This document shows, one piece after another, positions 15,592 to 23,958 of a DNA stretch of 64,000 nucleotides. The stretch spans positions 62,001-126,000 of the forward strand of contig CANHPN010000002.1 in the NCBI GenBank assembly GCA_947462535.1, in the 5' to 3' direction. The notes below the pieces were generated by a model. It saw nothing but the letters and a program-made list of their open reading frames with translations. It searched no databases and had not been told where the DNA came from. How positions within the stretch are numbered: the first letter of the stretch is position 1; every line of letters begins with the position of its first letter. The position numbers were made by a program, and so were the translations under genes. The DNA comes from Akkermansiaceae bacterium. GTDB lineage: Bacteria; Verrucomicrobiota; Verrucomicrobiia; Verrucomicrobiales; Akkermansiaceae.

Positions 15592-17015
15592 GACAAAACC
15601 TCCACGATCAGTCCGAACTCCGCAAGCCCGGTGACGATCACCGGCGTGCCCGCCTCGGCAAATCCCATCGCCAGCCGCGCCTCGTAGCGCCTGCCATCGA
15701 TTTCCACCTGCCCGCTTGGGAAAAGCGCGGTGGCGGCAGTGCCGGTCCTGGCGACGAGACCCGCAGCGGCGGGTTCTCCAAGTCCGCCGCCGGCCAGGGC
15801 ACGCGCCACGGGCGGCTCACCCGCGACTGCGGTGTTAAGCACCATGCGGCCCCATAATCCACCGTTAGGAAGATACTTTAACAGCGCGATGAACAGCAAC
15901 ACCGCCAGGACCACCCCGGCCAGCACGTTCACCAAAGGCATCACGAACACGTCGCCTGAAATCGGGATCGGCTCGCGGGGCCACAGGTCCGCCATCGCCC
16001 AAACCAACGAGCCTAACATCAACGCAGCCCCGGACAACGCGAGCAACATCACTCCGGGAAAAAAGAACAGCTCGACAGCCACTAGGATCACACCTAGCAG
16101 GAAGAACAGGATCGGCTCGTGGCCAGAGAAGCCCGCCACGAACTGCCCGAAGAAGACCAACCCGAGCAGAGTGATCCCGGAAATTCCGAACACTCCGAAT
16201 CCTGGGGTTTTGAACTCGATGAACATGCACAGTAATCCGAGCGCAAGCAGCAGGGGCGTGATCCGGGTGAGATACTGCGCGAGCTTTTCAGACCAGGTGA
16301 CTTCGAAACTGTGTACGGAATAATTTCCCGCGCCGTGGAGACGGTCCAACAAGGCTTCAAGGTTGTCGGCGATTCCCGCGCCGAGCAATGGTTGCGGCGG
16401 ATCACCGTAAGTCTTCATGGCCTCCTGCGCGGTTAGGGAAAGCAGTTCACCTTTTTGTTTGATCACCTCGTCCCCGATTTTGAACTCGGAATCGATGTCG
16501 ATCATCGCCGAGATCACCTCGCCGCGGTAACCCTTGCCCTCCGAAACAGAGCGGACTCTGGCTTTGAGATAGCTGACGATTTTGCCGCGCATGGCACCTT
16601 CGATGTCCTGGCCGGTGGCGAGCACGGGAGCGGCGGCGCCGATGATTCCGTCGGGCGAGAAATAGATTTCATCGGTGCCTGCGGAAATGAGCGCGCCGGC
16701 GGAAATGGCCTCGCGGTTGATGTAAGTGATCGTCTTTCCCGGAAATTTCCCGAGCGCCTTGAGCATCTCGAAGGTGACATCTAGGGAGCCGCCCGGGGTC
16801 TCCATGTCGAGCACGACGGTGTCCACTTTTTGCTCGATGGCCTCTTTCAGGGCGCGGCGGAGAATATAGAGTTCGGGTTTTGCGATTGGTTCGCGGAGCG
16901 GAATGACCACGACCTTGGCAGTGGTGGCCTGCGAAACGGATTGATCAGCGGACAAAAGTCCTGTGGACAAAAGCCAGAGGACTCCTGTGACAATGCTGAG
17001 CAATCCACGCTTCAC
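15588..17015 (-). CDS. NfeD family membrane serine protease
   Basis: 475 residues. A signal peptide (1-23) is followed by a ClpP/SppA-type serine protease domain: VVLDMETPGGSLDVTFEML (69-87) and the nucleophile Ser105 in EAISAGALIS. Then come about four or five membrane helices (250-360) and a C-terminal NfeD OB-fold (FPSGQVEIDGRRYEAR). It would cleave membrane-associated protein substrates on the outer side of the inner membrane and act with FloA. The start is GTG with GAGGAG overlapping it, too close to act as a normal ribosome binding site. Confidence 0.92.
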   Translation of the reverse strand: MKRGLLSIVTGVLWLLSTGLLSADQSVSQATTAKVVVIPLREPIAKPELYILRRALKEAIEQKVDTVVLDMETPGGSLDVTFEMLKALGKFPGKTITYINREAISAGALISAGTDEIYFSPDGIIGAAAPVLATGQDIEGAMRGKIVSYLKARVRSVSEGKGYRGEVISAMIDIDSEFKIGDEVIKQKGELLSLTAQEAMKTYGDPPQPLLGAGIADNLEALLDRLHGAGNYSVHSFEVTWSEKLAQYLTRITPLLLALGLLCMFIEFKTPGFGVFGISGITLLGLVFFGQFVAGFSGHEPILFFLLGVILVAVELFFFPGVMLLALSGAALMLGSLVWAMADLWPREPIPISGDVFVMPLVNVLAGVVLAVLLFIALLKYLPNGGLWGRMVLNTAVAGEPPVARALAGGGLGEPAAAGLVARTGTAATALFPSGQVEIDGRRYEARLAMGFAEAGTPVIVTGLAEFGLIVEVLS

Positions 17016-17161
17016 TCCTCAATGTATGCCGGGAAAATAACGTGCGTGCAAGCTCGCTGTCATTGGAAGATGGAGCAAAATTTCCATCCCACCGGTCTGA
17101 TCCAGAGAAACTCTGATATCCGGGAATAATTGTGAATTAGGCCGACCCGGAGTCTCCAAAA

Positions 17162-17446
17162 TCAAGCGGGCTTGTTAGCATCGGCGTTGCGGATCTGGTC
17201 GAAGGTGCCTTCGATGAGTTGCTTGCCTTGCTCGCCGATGTTGTGATAGATGGTGGACATCGTCTGGATCGTGCTGGCGGCGGGTCCGGCGAAGGTGAAC
17301 TCGCAGTTGGTTACCTCGCACTGGTTGAGCGCGAAGGGGCCGTAGCCGAGAACGACGAAACGGCAGTTGGTGAACTCGCAGCCTTCGTATTCATGGAAAT
17401 CGAGAACGACTTCTTCGTTGGCGAACTTATTCTTGGTGATTTTCAT
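17162..17446 (-). CDS. Small pentapeptide-like protein, unknown function
   Basis: 94 residues from ATG 17446 (an upstream in-frame start would add 17 residues). The core has YEGCEFTNCRFVVLGYGPFA followed by NQCEVTNCEFTFAGPAASTI, which looks like one or two turns of a beta-helix with regularly placed Cys, Phe and Asn. The C-terminal half is helical (TIYHNIGEQGKQLIEGTFDQ). Short proteins of this layout exist in several phyla without known function. It stands alone between the nfeD operon and an SDR gene. Confidence 0.65.
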   Translation of the reverse strand: MKITKNKFANEEVVLDFHEYEGCEFTNCRFVVLGYGPFALNQCEVTNCEFTFAGPAASTIQTMSTIYHNIGEQGKQLIEGTFDQIRNADANKPA

Positions 17447-17564
17447 CAAATTATCAGAAGTGGGTATTTGAGGTTTTATGTGTTCATGGACTTCCATGAA
17501 TCAACGAGCGCGGTGATTCAAGACAGTGAGCAAGATTTGTCAAACTGTTTGAATTTTATTCCAA

Positions 17565-18209
17565 TCAGGAAATCCGGCTGTCCAGGTGAAAAACCTGGCC
17601 GGAGGTATGGGGAAGGTCCTCATGAAGGTGACGAATGAATTTCGCAACCGCGTCCGGTGTGTTGAAGCGGCCCAAGTTGTGATCCGCCAGGATTTGAGAT
17701 TTACGCGGTTCGGACACGGCTTGGCTCATTCGCGTTTCCATGAATCCGGGTAGAACGGAGTTGATCCGGATATTCGACGGGCCGTGTCTGGCTGCGAGAT
17801 CGACTGCCAATCCCAGCAACGCCGCCTTGGACGCCGCATAAGCTGCCTGACCGGCGGGCGGGTGAAACGCGGAATAACTCGAAATGAACACGATATGACC
17901 ATGGCCCCACCGGATCATTTCGGGTAGAACCGCGGCCGCGCAATTGGCCGCGCCTTGATAATTCACAGCGAAAACCTCATCCCACTGATTTTCCCGCATG
18001 AGTGCCAATGGAGCATCCCTGACGATTCCGGCAGCGCACACGAGAAGGTCGATCGGACGTGACTTAAAGTAGCTGCGGATCGCATCCGGGTCAGTGACAT
18101 CAAGCTCGCTGCGATCTGGCTCCCCAACGTCCCAGCCGACGTTTGCGAAAACCAATGCTAGTGCTTTTCCCAAACCGCCGCCTGCCCCTGTGATGACCAA
18201 ATGTTTCAC
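17565..18209 (-). CDS. Short-chain dehydrogenase/reductase
   Basis: 214 residues from GTG 18209. The coenzyme motif TGAGGGLGKALAL is at about residues 6-18, the NxAG-type segment is VCAAGIVRDAP, the catalytic Ser is in VFISSYSAFHP and YxxxK is YAASK. The C-terminal part (RINSVLPGFMETRM) is like FabG. An in-frame extension to 18431 would add 74 residues unlike any SDR N-terminus, so I reject it, although it cannot be excluded. The substrate is unknown; the gene has no obvious partner. Confidence 0.82.
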   Translation of the reverse strand: MKHLVITGAGGGLGKALALVFANVGWDVGEPDRSELDVTDPDAIRSYFKSRPIDLLVCAAGIVRDAPLALMRENQWDEVFAVNYQGAANCAAAVLPEMIRWGHGHIVFISSYSAFHPPAGQAAYAASKAALLGLAVDLAARHGPSNIRINSVLPGFMETRMSQAVSEPRKSQILADHNLGRFNTPDAVAKFIRHLHEDLPHTSGQVFHLDSRIS

Positions 18210-18544
18210 GCGCGGCGATGGTGCAACGGTTCGCTCGAATCGCGCAAGCGCTGCTATTTTCAATAACTCGGGAAAAGACTGGGAATAACATCGGAATGAT
18301 TGGGCGGAACCAGCCGACATTTCAAAAATCAGCGATTCATTCCGATGTCGTGCAGCGCCGTACCCAACTTGTTCCTGCCGTGGAACCCTCGTGATGAAGC
18401 TGGGGAACAAACAATTTTCCGGCTTGTTCACACTATGAAGAAGAAGATCTTATAGGTTCAAAAATAAAGAAATCATCAAGAAAATAAGAGCTGGAATGAT
18501 CTTTGTTTTAAACCCAAATCAGGCCTGCGAAAAGATGGCCCTTA

Positions 18545-18583
18545 ACGAAAGAAGCCTCCCTGCAGTGTGCTGGAAGGCTTCGG
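18545..18583 (-). terminator. Terminator after the E2 gene
   Basis: On the minus strand GAAGCCTTCC pairs with GGAGGCTTC (one bulge) across an 11-base loop and is followed by TTTCGTT. It lies about 45 bases after the E2 stop codon. Confidence 0.65.
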
Positions 18584-18627
18584 ATGACAGGGTTGCGAAT
18601 CGTGTCTGTGGAATTGATTCTGGAGGC

Positions 18628-19935
18628 TTAGAGAAGCATCAACGCAGGTTGTTCGATCAGCTTCTTGACTTCTGATAGAAACTGGGCGGCGACAGCGCCA
18701 TCGACGACGCGGTGGTCGCAGGACAGCCCGAGATTCATGCGCAGACCTGGGACGATCTGGCCATTCTTGACGACGGGTTTTTCGAGGGCGGCACCGACGG
18801 ATAGAATGGCGGCTTGCGGTGGATTGACGATGGCGTCGAAGGATTCAATGCCCCACGCACCGAGATTCGAAACGGTGATGGTGCCACCGTCGAATTCATC
18901 GGGCTTGAGCTTCCTGTCCTTGGCCCGGATGGCGAAGTCCTTGACGGCGAGCGAGATGGCGAGAAGCGATTTCGATTCGGCTTGTTTGATCACGGGAGTG
19001 ACCAAGCCGTCCTCGACGGCGATGGCGACCGATAGACCGACGTGTTTGTATTTTACGATGTGATCGCCTGCGAATGAGGAATTGACGGCGGGCACTTTTT
19101 CCGCGGCGTTGATGACGGCTTTGAGGATGAAGTCGTTGACTGAGTATTTGTTGCCGTGTGTTTTTTCCGCCTGTTCGTTCACCTGTGCTCGGAGTGTCAT
19201 GAGAGGTGTTGCATCCACTTCGACGTGCAGATAGAAATGGGGAATGGTGGTCTTTGATGTGAGAAGGCGCGATGCGATGATCTTTCGCATCGGGCTGAGT
19301 TGGACGATCTCGTCGCCTTCCTTAGCTGCTGGAACGATGGCCCGGGCAGCAGGAGTTGCGGCGGTGGTAGACGCAACTGCCTTGGATTTGATAGACGCTG
19401 CGAGTGCTGCGGCGGCCGATGCTTCGGACGAGGGTGCTGTGGTAGGGTTAACAGGTGAGGCGGCAGTGGCCTTGATGTCATTTTTGACGATGCGCCCGGC
19501 GGGGCCCGAACCGGAGATGGTGGAAAGGTCCACACCGAGATCGGCAGCGACCTTGCGGGCAAGTGGCGATGCTTTGATGCGGTCTCCTGTTGCGGCAATG
19601 GATGAGATTGGAGCGGTGAGAGTTGGTGCATGGGCCGTGCTGGCAGGAGCAGGAGCCTCAACGGCGGTTTGATGAGCCGGAGGGTGGGCCGTTTCGGAAT
19701 CTCCGTTGAGGACGGCGAGGATTCCACCGATCGGGGCTTTTTCTCCCTCTTGGATTAGGATCTCGGTGATGATACCGTCATCGAAAGCTTCCATTTCCAT
19801 GGTGGCCTTGTCGGTTTCGATTTCAGCGAGAACGTCGCCGATTTCGACGGAGTCGCCGACCTGTTTGTGCCATTTGATGAGGGTGCCCTCGGTCATGGTA
19901 TCCGAGAGCTTGGGCATTTCGATGTTCACAGACAT
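18628..19935 (-). CDS. pdhC: Pyruvate dehydrogenase complex E2, dihydrolipoamide acetyltransferase
   Basis: 435 residues. Lipoyl domain at 1-78 with Lys43 in EIETDKATMEMEA as the lipoylation site. An Ala/Pro-rich linker follows, then a peripheral subunit-binding domain (about 118-155: SPLARKVAADLGVDL, GPAGRIVKNDI), a second linker and the acyltransferase core ending with DHRVVDGAVAAQFL (catalytic His408). It transfers the acetyl group to CoA. E1alpha and E1beta are encoded upstream on the same strand but separated from it by two lipoprotein genes and a terminator, so it may have its own promoter. No E3 gene lies in the window. Confidence 0.94.
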   Translation of the reverse strand: MSVNIEMPKLSDTMTEGTLIKWHKQVGDSVEIGDVLAEIETDKATMEMEAFDDGIITEILIQEGEKAPIGGILAVLNGDSETAHPPAHQTAVEAPAPASTAHAPTLTAPISSIAATGDRIKASPLARKVAADLGVDLSTISGSGPAGRIVKNDIKATAASPVNPTTAPSSEASAAAALAASIKSKAVASTTAATPAARAIVPAAKEGDEIVQLSPMRKIIASRLLTSKTTIPHFYLHVEVDATPLMTLRAQVNEQAEKTHGNKYSVNDFILKAVINAAEKVPAVNSSFAGDHIVKYKHVGLSVAIAVEDGLVTPVIKQAESKSLLAISLAVKDFAIRAKDRKLKPDEFDGGTITVSNLGAWGIESFDAIVNPPQAAILSVGAALEKPVVKNGQIVPGLRMNLGLSCDHRVVDGAVAAQFLSEVKKLIEQPALMLL

Positions 19936-20008
19936 GATATTGATAGGTGATGGAGTCGGGGTGAGAATGGGAAAATGTCAGGGCATTTCCAGCCTTTTTA
20001 CGGAAACA

Positions 20009-20043
20009 AAAAGCGCGGGGAGTTCAGGACTCCTCCGCGCTTT
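20009..20043 (-). terminator. Rho-independent terminator
   Basis: AAAGCGCGGGGAG pairs with CTCCTCCGCGCTTT around a short loop (TTCAGGA region), with A and T runs on the flanks. It follows the Cys-rich lipoprotein gene and precedes the E2 gene, both on the minus strand. Confidence 0.8.
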
Positions 20044-20065
20044 GAAAAATGGTCAAACCACCGGG

Positions 20066-20491
20066 TTAGGGTTTAACGACAACCGGGCCTAGTGGAAGCG
20101 GTTTCATGGTAGGGATCAGGCCGATGTTCGGGCTGCCGACGGAGCCTTGGGCGCTGGCCAAACGCATGGTCGCTTCCGAAGTGGTGCCGCAGCAATCCTT
20201 TTTCGGGCAGTAGAAGCGGGTGCACTTGTTGCACGGGATGCGAACTTTTTTCGTGACCGTTTTATAACGAGGCACTTTTTCCTCGATGGTTTGGACCATG
20301 CCGCCCTTGCCGCTTTTCGAGTCACCGGGAGTTACCACTTGTTTGGTGATGATGTCGTAGTGGCAAGTTTTCACCTGGTGAGTTTCGGTGCGATAGCCAG
20401 CATTCTGGCCGCCAATGCCGAACATCGAGCAGCATGAGGAAAAGCTGAGGGAAAAGGCGGCAAGGGGAATGAGCAGGAGCAGGTTTTTCAT
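20066..20491 (-). CDS. Cys-rich lipoprotein, unknown function
   Basis: 141 residues. The signal peptide MKNLLLLIPLAAFSLSFSSC has a lipobox FSSC with Cys20. The mature protein has ETHQVKTCHYDIITKQVVTP and a cluster IPCNKCTRFYCPKKDCCG (five Cys in 15 residues) that could bind a metal or form disulfides. The C-terminus is rich in Pro and Gly. It lies between the E1beta and E2 genes on the same strand and ends at its own terminator. No family recognised; the link to pyruvate dehydrogenase is only positional. Confidence 0.75.
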   Translation of the reverse strand: MKNLLLLIPLAAFSLSFSSCCSMFGIGGQNAGYRTETHQVKTCHYDIITKQVVTPGDSKSGKGGMVQTIEEKVPRYKTVTKKVRIPCNKCTRFYCPKKDCCGTTSEATMRLASAQGSVGSPNIGLIPTMKPLPLGPVVVKP

Positions 20492-20525
20492 GGTGACTGG
20501 TGGATTAGGGAAAGTTGAGAGAGAT

Positions 20526-20600
20526 TTACAGGCAGCAGCATGAGGTCAGGCTAAGAGCCAAAACAGAGACGGTGATGATGATGGCGAAACGTGTGAACAT
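20526..20600 (-). CDS. Predicted 24-residue mini-lipoprotein
   Basis: ATG 20600 to TAA 20526 encodes a peptide of 24 residues that is almost only a lipoprotein signal: two charged or polar residues (Thr3, Arg4), a hydrophobic core (FAIIITVSVLALSL) and a lipobox LTSC followed directly by two further Cys and Leu. If processed, the mature product would be a lipidated tetrapeptide. It sits 34 bases upstream of the Cys-rich lipoprotein gene on the same strand. No ribosome binding site is visible; the call rests on the lipobox and is an inference. Confidence 0.5.
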   Translation of the reverse strand: MFTRFAIIITVSVLALSLTSCCCL

Positions 20601-20684
20601 AACGGTTATGCTAGGAACAGGAGCGTGCTTGGCAACCAAAAAGACCGCTCGGTTTTGAGTATCTTTTGAGTTCCGATGTGACGA

Positions 20685-21671
20685 TTAAACCAAGGTCAGG
20701 ACTTTGTCCACGATACGGCGAGGATTCGGAAGTTGTTCATGTTCAATGTGTGGTGAATAAATCGCCGGGGCGTCGATCGAGCAGACGCGCTTGATCGGGG
20801 CGTCGAGATAATCGAAGGCGTGTTCCTGGATCAGCATGGCGACCATTGCGGAAACTCCGCCGAAGGGCTTGGATTCATCGACGAGGACGACGCGGTTGGT
20901 TTTCATCACCGATTTGAGAATGGCATCCTGGTCGAGCGGGCGGATCGAGCGGAGGTCGAGGACTTCGGCGTTGATGCCGTGCTCGGTTTGAAGGATTTCC
21001 GCAGCGGCCAAGGCATGAATGACCGAACGTCCGTGGGCAATGAGCGAGACATCAGAGCCCTCGAGTTTGATGTCGGCGACGCCGAGCGGAATGACGAAAT
21101 CACCTTCCGCCGGGTCCGGAACTTCGCCGGTGGTGCCGTAGAGCAGGGTGTTTTCCATGACATAGACCGGATCGTTATCGCGGATGGCGGCTTTGATCAG
21201 TCCTTTGACATCGGCCGGAGTGGCGGGTGCACAGACTTTCAAGCCGGGAAACGCGGCGAATAATCCTTCTGGAATGTGTGAGTGAGTCGCGCCGACACCG
21301 GTGCCGCCGTTGGCCGGGCCGCGGACGACGATAGGGCAATTGCACAGACCGCCGGACATGTAGCGGACGCAGGCGGCGTTGCTGACGAGTTGGTCGAAGG
21401 CCACGGAATGGAAGGACCAGAACATCAGTTCCATCACCGGGCGGACTCCGAGCATCGAAGCACCGATGCCCATGCCGATGAAGCCGGCTTCGGAAATCGG
21501 CGTATCGACGACGCGCTTGTCGCCCCATTTTTTCCAAAGGCCTTCGGTGACTTTGTAGGCACCGTTGTATTGAGCGACTTCCTCGCCCATCAGGACGACG
21601 TTGGGATCGCGGGCGAGTTCTTCATCAAGGCCTTCACGAAGGGCTTCACGATAGGTGAGAATGCGGGACAT
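20685..21671 (-). CDS. pdhB: Pyruvate dehydrogenase E1 component, beta subunit
   Basis: 328 residues, typical for E1beta. Family hallmarks: EALREGLDEELARDPNVVLM at the start, MGEEVAQYNGAYKVTEGL, the ISEAGFIGMGIGASM segment and the C-terminal transketolase domain with GVADIKLEGSDVSLIAHG and VLDLRSIRPLDQD. Together with E1alpha it forms the alpha2beta2 enzyme that decarboxylates pyruvate with ThDP. It follows E1alpha by 47 bases on the same strand, so they are co-transcribed. Confidence 0.95.
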   Translation of the reverse strand: MSRILTYREALREGLDEELARDPNVVLMGEEVAQYNGAYKVTEGLWKKWGDKRVVDTPISEAGFIGMGIGASMLGVRPVMELMFWSFHSVAFDQLVSNAACVRYMSGGLCNCPIVVRGPANGGTGVGATHSHIPEGLFAAFPGLKVCAPATPADVKGLIKAAIRDNDPVYVMENTLLYGTTGEVPDPAEGDFVIPLGVADIKLEGSDVSLIAHGRSVIHALAAAEILQTEHGINAEVLDLRSIRPLDQDAILKSVMKTNRVVLVDESKPFGGVSAMVAMLIQEHAFDYLDAPIKRVCSIDAPAIYSPHIEHEQLPNPRRIVDKVLTLV

Positions 21672-21718
21672 GGAAAATTGTTGAATGGAGATTGTGAAAA
21701 TGGATGATCAATGAGACT

Positions 21719-22795
21719 TTAGTCATTGAAGAAGTGGCGGCCGATTTTGGATGCCGACGTATCGTGATCGGTTTCCCAGTAAACATCGGTGCTGATATCC
21801 GCGATGGTCGGTGCGGGCGATTCTTCGGCGAATTTCACGGAAGCGGCGGCCTCATCGGCGGCCGCTTTGTTGATGGCGGTGGCGGTTTCCTCGGTCAAAA
21901 CGCCTTCCTCGATGAGACGGCGGCGGAAGACGGCGATGGGATCGTGGTTCTGTTTGTAGTTTTCGATCTCCTCGGGCGTCCGGTATTTCTTGTGATTCGC
22001 GTCCGCGATGCTGTGGCCGTAGTAGCGGTAGGTGTCGATTTCCAGTACCGTCGGCTGGTGCTGTTTGCGGGCGCGCTCCATGGCGATGTGGGTCTTGGCG
22101 CGGACCTCGTAGATGTCCGAACCGTCGATCACGTCCCATTCGATGGCGTAGGCTTCGGCGCGTTGGGCGAGGCAGCCGCTGTAGGCGGAGGAGCGTTTTT
22201 GGGAGGTTCCCATGGAGTAGCCGTTGTTTTCGATGACGTAAACGACGGGGATTCCGAACAGCGCGGCGATGTTCAGCGATTCATGGAAAGCGCCCTGGTT
22301 GACCGCGCCGTCGCCGAGGTAGCAAAGGCAGCAGCCTTCCTTGCCGAGATATTTCAAGCCATAGGCAAGGCCGAGGCCGAGGGGAGTCTGGCCGGCGACA
22401 ATCCCGTGGCCGCCCCAGAAATTCTTGTCGGGAGCGAAGAAATGCATCGAACCGCCTTTGCCTTTCGAGCAGCCGGTTTGTTTGCCATACATTTCCGCCA
22501 TGCACTCGTTCATGCCCATGCCGACGGCCAAGGCGTGGCCGTGGTCGCGATAGGCGGTGATGAAATGGTCGTCCGCGCCGCCGAGGGAAATCGTCCCGAC
22601 GGCCACCGCTTCCTGGCCGATGTAGAGGTGGAGGAAGCCGCCGATTTTTCCGGCTTGGTAGTATTTCAGGCCTGCCTGCTCGAATCTGCGGATTCGAACC
22701 ATTTGCGAGAAGAGCTCGATTTTCCGCTCGGTGGTGAGCGCTTGGTTGATGGGCGAGTTGGCGAAATCGAGTTTGGTGGAACTGGCGCTGGTCAT
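21719..22795 (-). CDS. pdhA: Pyruvate dehydrogenase E1 component, alpha subunit
   Basis: 358 residues. The ThDP motif GDGAVNQGAFHESLN begins at 161; the earlier GHGIVAGQTPLGLGLAYG and the phosphorylation-loop-like YRYYGHSIADANHKKYRTPE are typical of E1alpha. It uses pyruvate to acetylate the lipoyl group of E2. The start follows a short leader after a small membrane protein gene on the same strand. The C-terminus carries an extra tail compared with the core (about residues 325-358). Confidence 0.95.
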   Translation of the reverse strand: MTSASSTKLDFANSPINQALTTERKIELFSQMVRIRRFEQAGLKYYQAGKIGGFLHLYIGQEAVAVGTISLGGADDHFITAYRDHGHALAVGMGMNECMAEMYGKQTGCSKGKGGSMHFFAPDKNFWGGHGIVAGQTPLGLGLAYGLKYLGKEGCCLCYLGDGAVNQGAFHESLNIAALFGIPVVYVIENNGYSMGTSQKRSSAYSGCLAQRAEAYAIEWDVIDGSDIYEVRAKTHIAMERARKQHQPTVLEIDTYRYYGHSIADANHKKYRTPEEIENYKQNHDPIAVFRRRLIEEGVLTEETATAINKAAADEAAASVKFAEESPAPTIADISTDVYWETDHDTSASKIGRHFFND

Positions 22796-22830
22796 GGTGC
22801 GTTGAGAAAATGGGAGACTGGGCGGATCGC

Positions 22831-23394
22831 TTACTTGGTGGCAAGAACGTCGCGTGCCGGAACGAAAAATTTAGGAATCCGGACTTGGGCGACTGCGAAT
22901 ATGGCGGTGAAGAGCAAGTTGGCGGCAGTCAGGTTCCGCAGGAAAACCCAGGAGGGGATTTGGCTGCCGACAGGGCCGACCCAGACGGATTGGTAGAAAC
23001 CTCCGAGATTCTTGGCGTAGAGCGGGTCGGTGATCCAAGCGGCACCGCAGGTGATGAGGTGGAAGGCGAGGGCGGAGGCGGCGGAACCGAGAAGGAGGGT
23101 GGGAAGGCCTTGATTGGAGAGGGATTTGCCAATGAAGAAAATGGCGAGCAGGGCGAGGCTGGTGCTTGCGAAATCGAGTGGGTTGGCGGTGTGGCCGACG
23201 CCGAGCGGGAAAGTCACCGCCCACACGCCGAGCGGAATGGCAAACCCTCGCCAGCCGGGAGCGAGCAGGGCACCGCAGAAAAACAACGCGGCGAGAGGTT
23301 GAAAATTCGGCTGCGACTCGGGCAAGAGGCTTCCCAACACGCGGAATGCGATGATGAGCCCGATGATTAGGCAAAGTGGGAGATAGCGGTGCAT
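22831..23394 (-). CDS. DUF6580-like polytopic membrane protein
   Basis: 187 residues from ATG 23394 (a longer frame to 23514 has a hydrophilic N-terminus unlike a membrane protein). About five helices: around 5-24, 34-52, 75-90, 98-118 and 160-178. Text such as FQPLAALFFCGALL and GLPTLLLGSAASALAFHL resembles the small family DUF6580 of unknown function. It ends 36 bases before the E1alpha start on the same strand and is divergent from the cytidine deaminase-like gene. Confidence 0.7.
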   Translation of the reverse strand: MHRYLPLCLIIGLIIAFRVLGSLLPESQPNFQPLAALFFCGALLAPGWRGFAIPLGVWAVTFPLGVGHTANPLDFASTSLALLAIFFIGKSLSNQGLPTLLLGSAASALAFHLITCGAAWITDPLYAKNLGGFYQSVWVGPVGSQIPSWVFLRNLTAANLLFTAIFAVAQVRIPKFFVPARDVLATK

Positions 23395-23500
23395 GACGGT
23401 CGGAGAATTGTGGATTTTTGGGAGCGCGGCTAGATCAAAATCTTGATTTGAGCGAGGTTTTTTCATGCCCGAGATACCGTGCGATCTGTAGCTTCCAGAG

Positions 23501-23884
23501 ATGGATTGGGACAACCTGGTGAAACCGGCCTGGCAGGCTCGTGAGTCGGCCTACGCGCCGTATTTTAAATTTCCGGTGGGAGCCGCCCTGCTCGCCCTGG
23601 ACGGGAGGATTCTCTCCGGTTGCAACGTGGAGAATATTTCCTATGGCCTTGCCGAACGGGTCGCCATCGGTGCGGCGGTGGCAGCCGGGGTCCGAAAATT
23701 TCTAGCCGTGGCGGTGGTGGCGGACACGGTCGTTCCGACCTCGCCCTGCCGCGGCTGTCGTCAGGTTTTGACGGAGTTCGGTGTGCCGCTGGTCATCCTT
23801 GCGAACCGGAACGAGCGTGTGGAGTTCCTTTTGAAGGAGCTTTTGCTACGGGCGTCGGCAGGAATTCCCGATCGCCAGGAGTGA
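23501..23884 (+). CDS. Cytidine deaminase-like protein lacking one zinc ligand
   Basis: 127 residues, normal length. The substrate motif GCNVENISYG (40-49) and the second zinc motif PCRGCRQVLTEFG (82-94, Cys83 and Cys86) are present. The first zinc motif normally reads T-x-C-A-E-R; here it is YGLAERVAI, so Glu52 is kept but the Cys or His that should precede Ala-Glu is Leu50 and three residues appear deleted. Family knowledge says this residue binds the catalytic zinc, so activity is doubtful or altered. It stands immediately upstream of mnmG with a parS-like site between. Confidence 0.85.
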   Translation: MDWDNLVKPAWQARESAYAPYFKFPVGAALLALDGRILSGCNVENISYGLAERVAIGAAVAAGVRKFLAVAVVADTVVPTSPCRGCRQVLTEFGVPLVILANRNERVEFLLKELLLRASAGIPDRQE

Positions 23885-23887
23885 AAT

Positions 23888-23903
23888 TGTTCCACGTGGA
23901 ACG
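23888..23903. other. parS-like site, 15 of 16 matches
   Basis: The sequence TGTTCCACGTGGAACG differs only in its last base from the perfect 16-bp palindrome TGTTCCACGTGGAACA, a form of the ParB binding site parS (general consensus TGTTNCACGTGNAACA). It lies in the short gap between the deaminase-like gene and mnmG. The ParA and ParB genes are not in the window. Confidence 0.75.
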
Positions 23904-23958
23904 ACGCTTTTTCCGAGCTTGAGCCCCGGCGGGGAATCTCTATCTTGCGCTTCCCGCG

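Noticed and set aside
22686-22712. A GGTTCGAATCC-like sequence resembling a tRNA T-arm
   Set aside because: It lies in frame within pdhA (Met-Val-Arg-Ile-Arg) and no acceptor, D or anticodon arms can be drawn around it.
21704-22996. A 430-codon plus-strand frame across pdhA
   Set aside because: Gly/Val/Asp-rich shadow; E1alpha is conserved along its whole length on the other strand.
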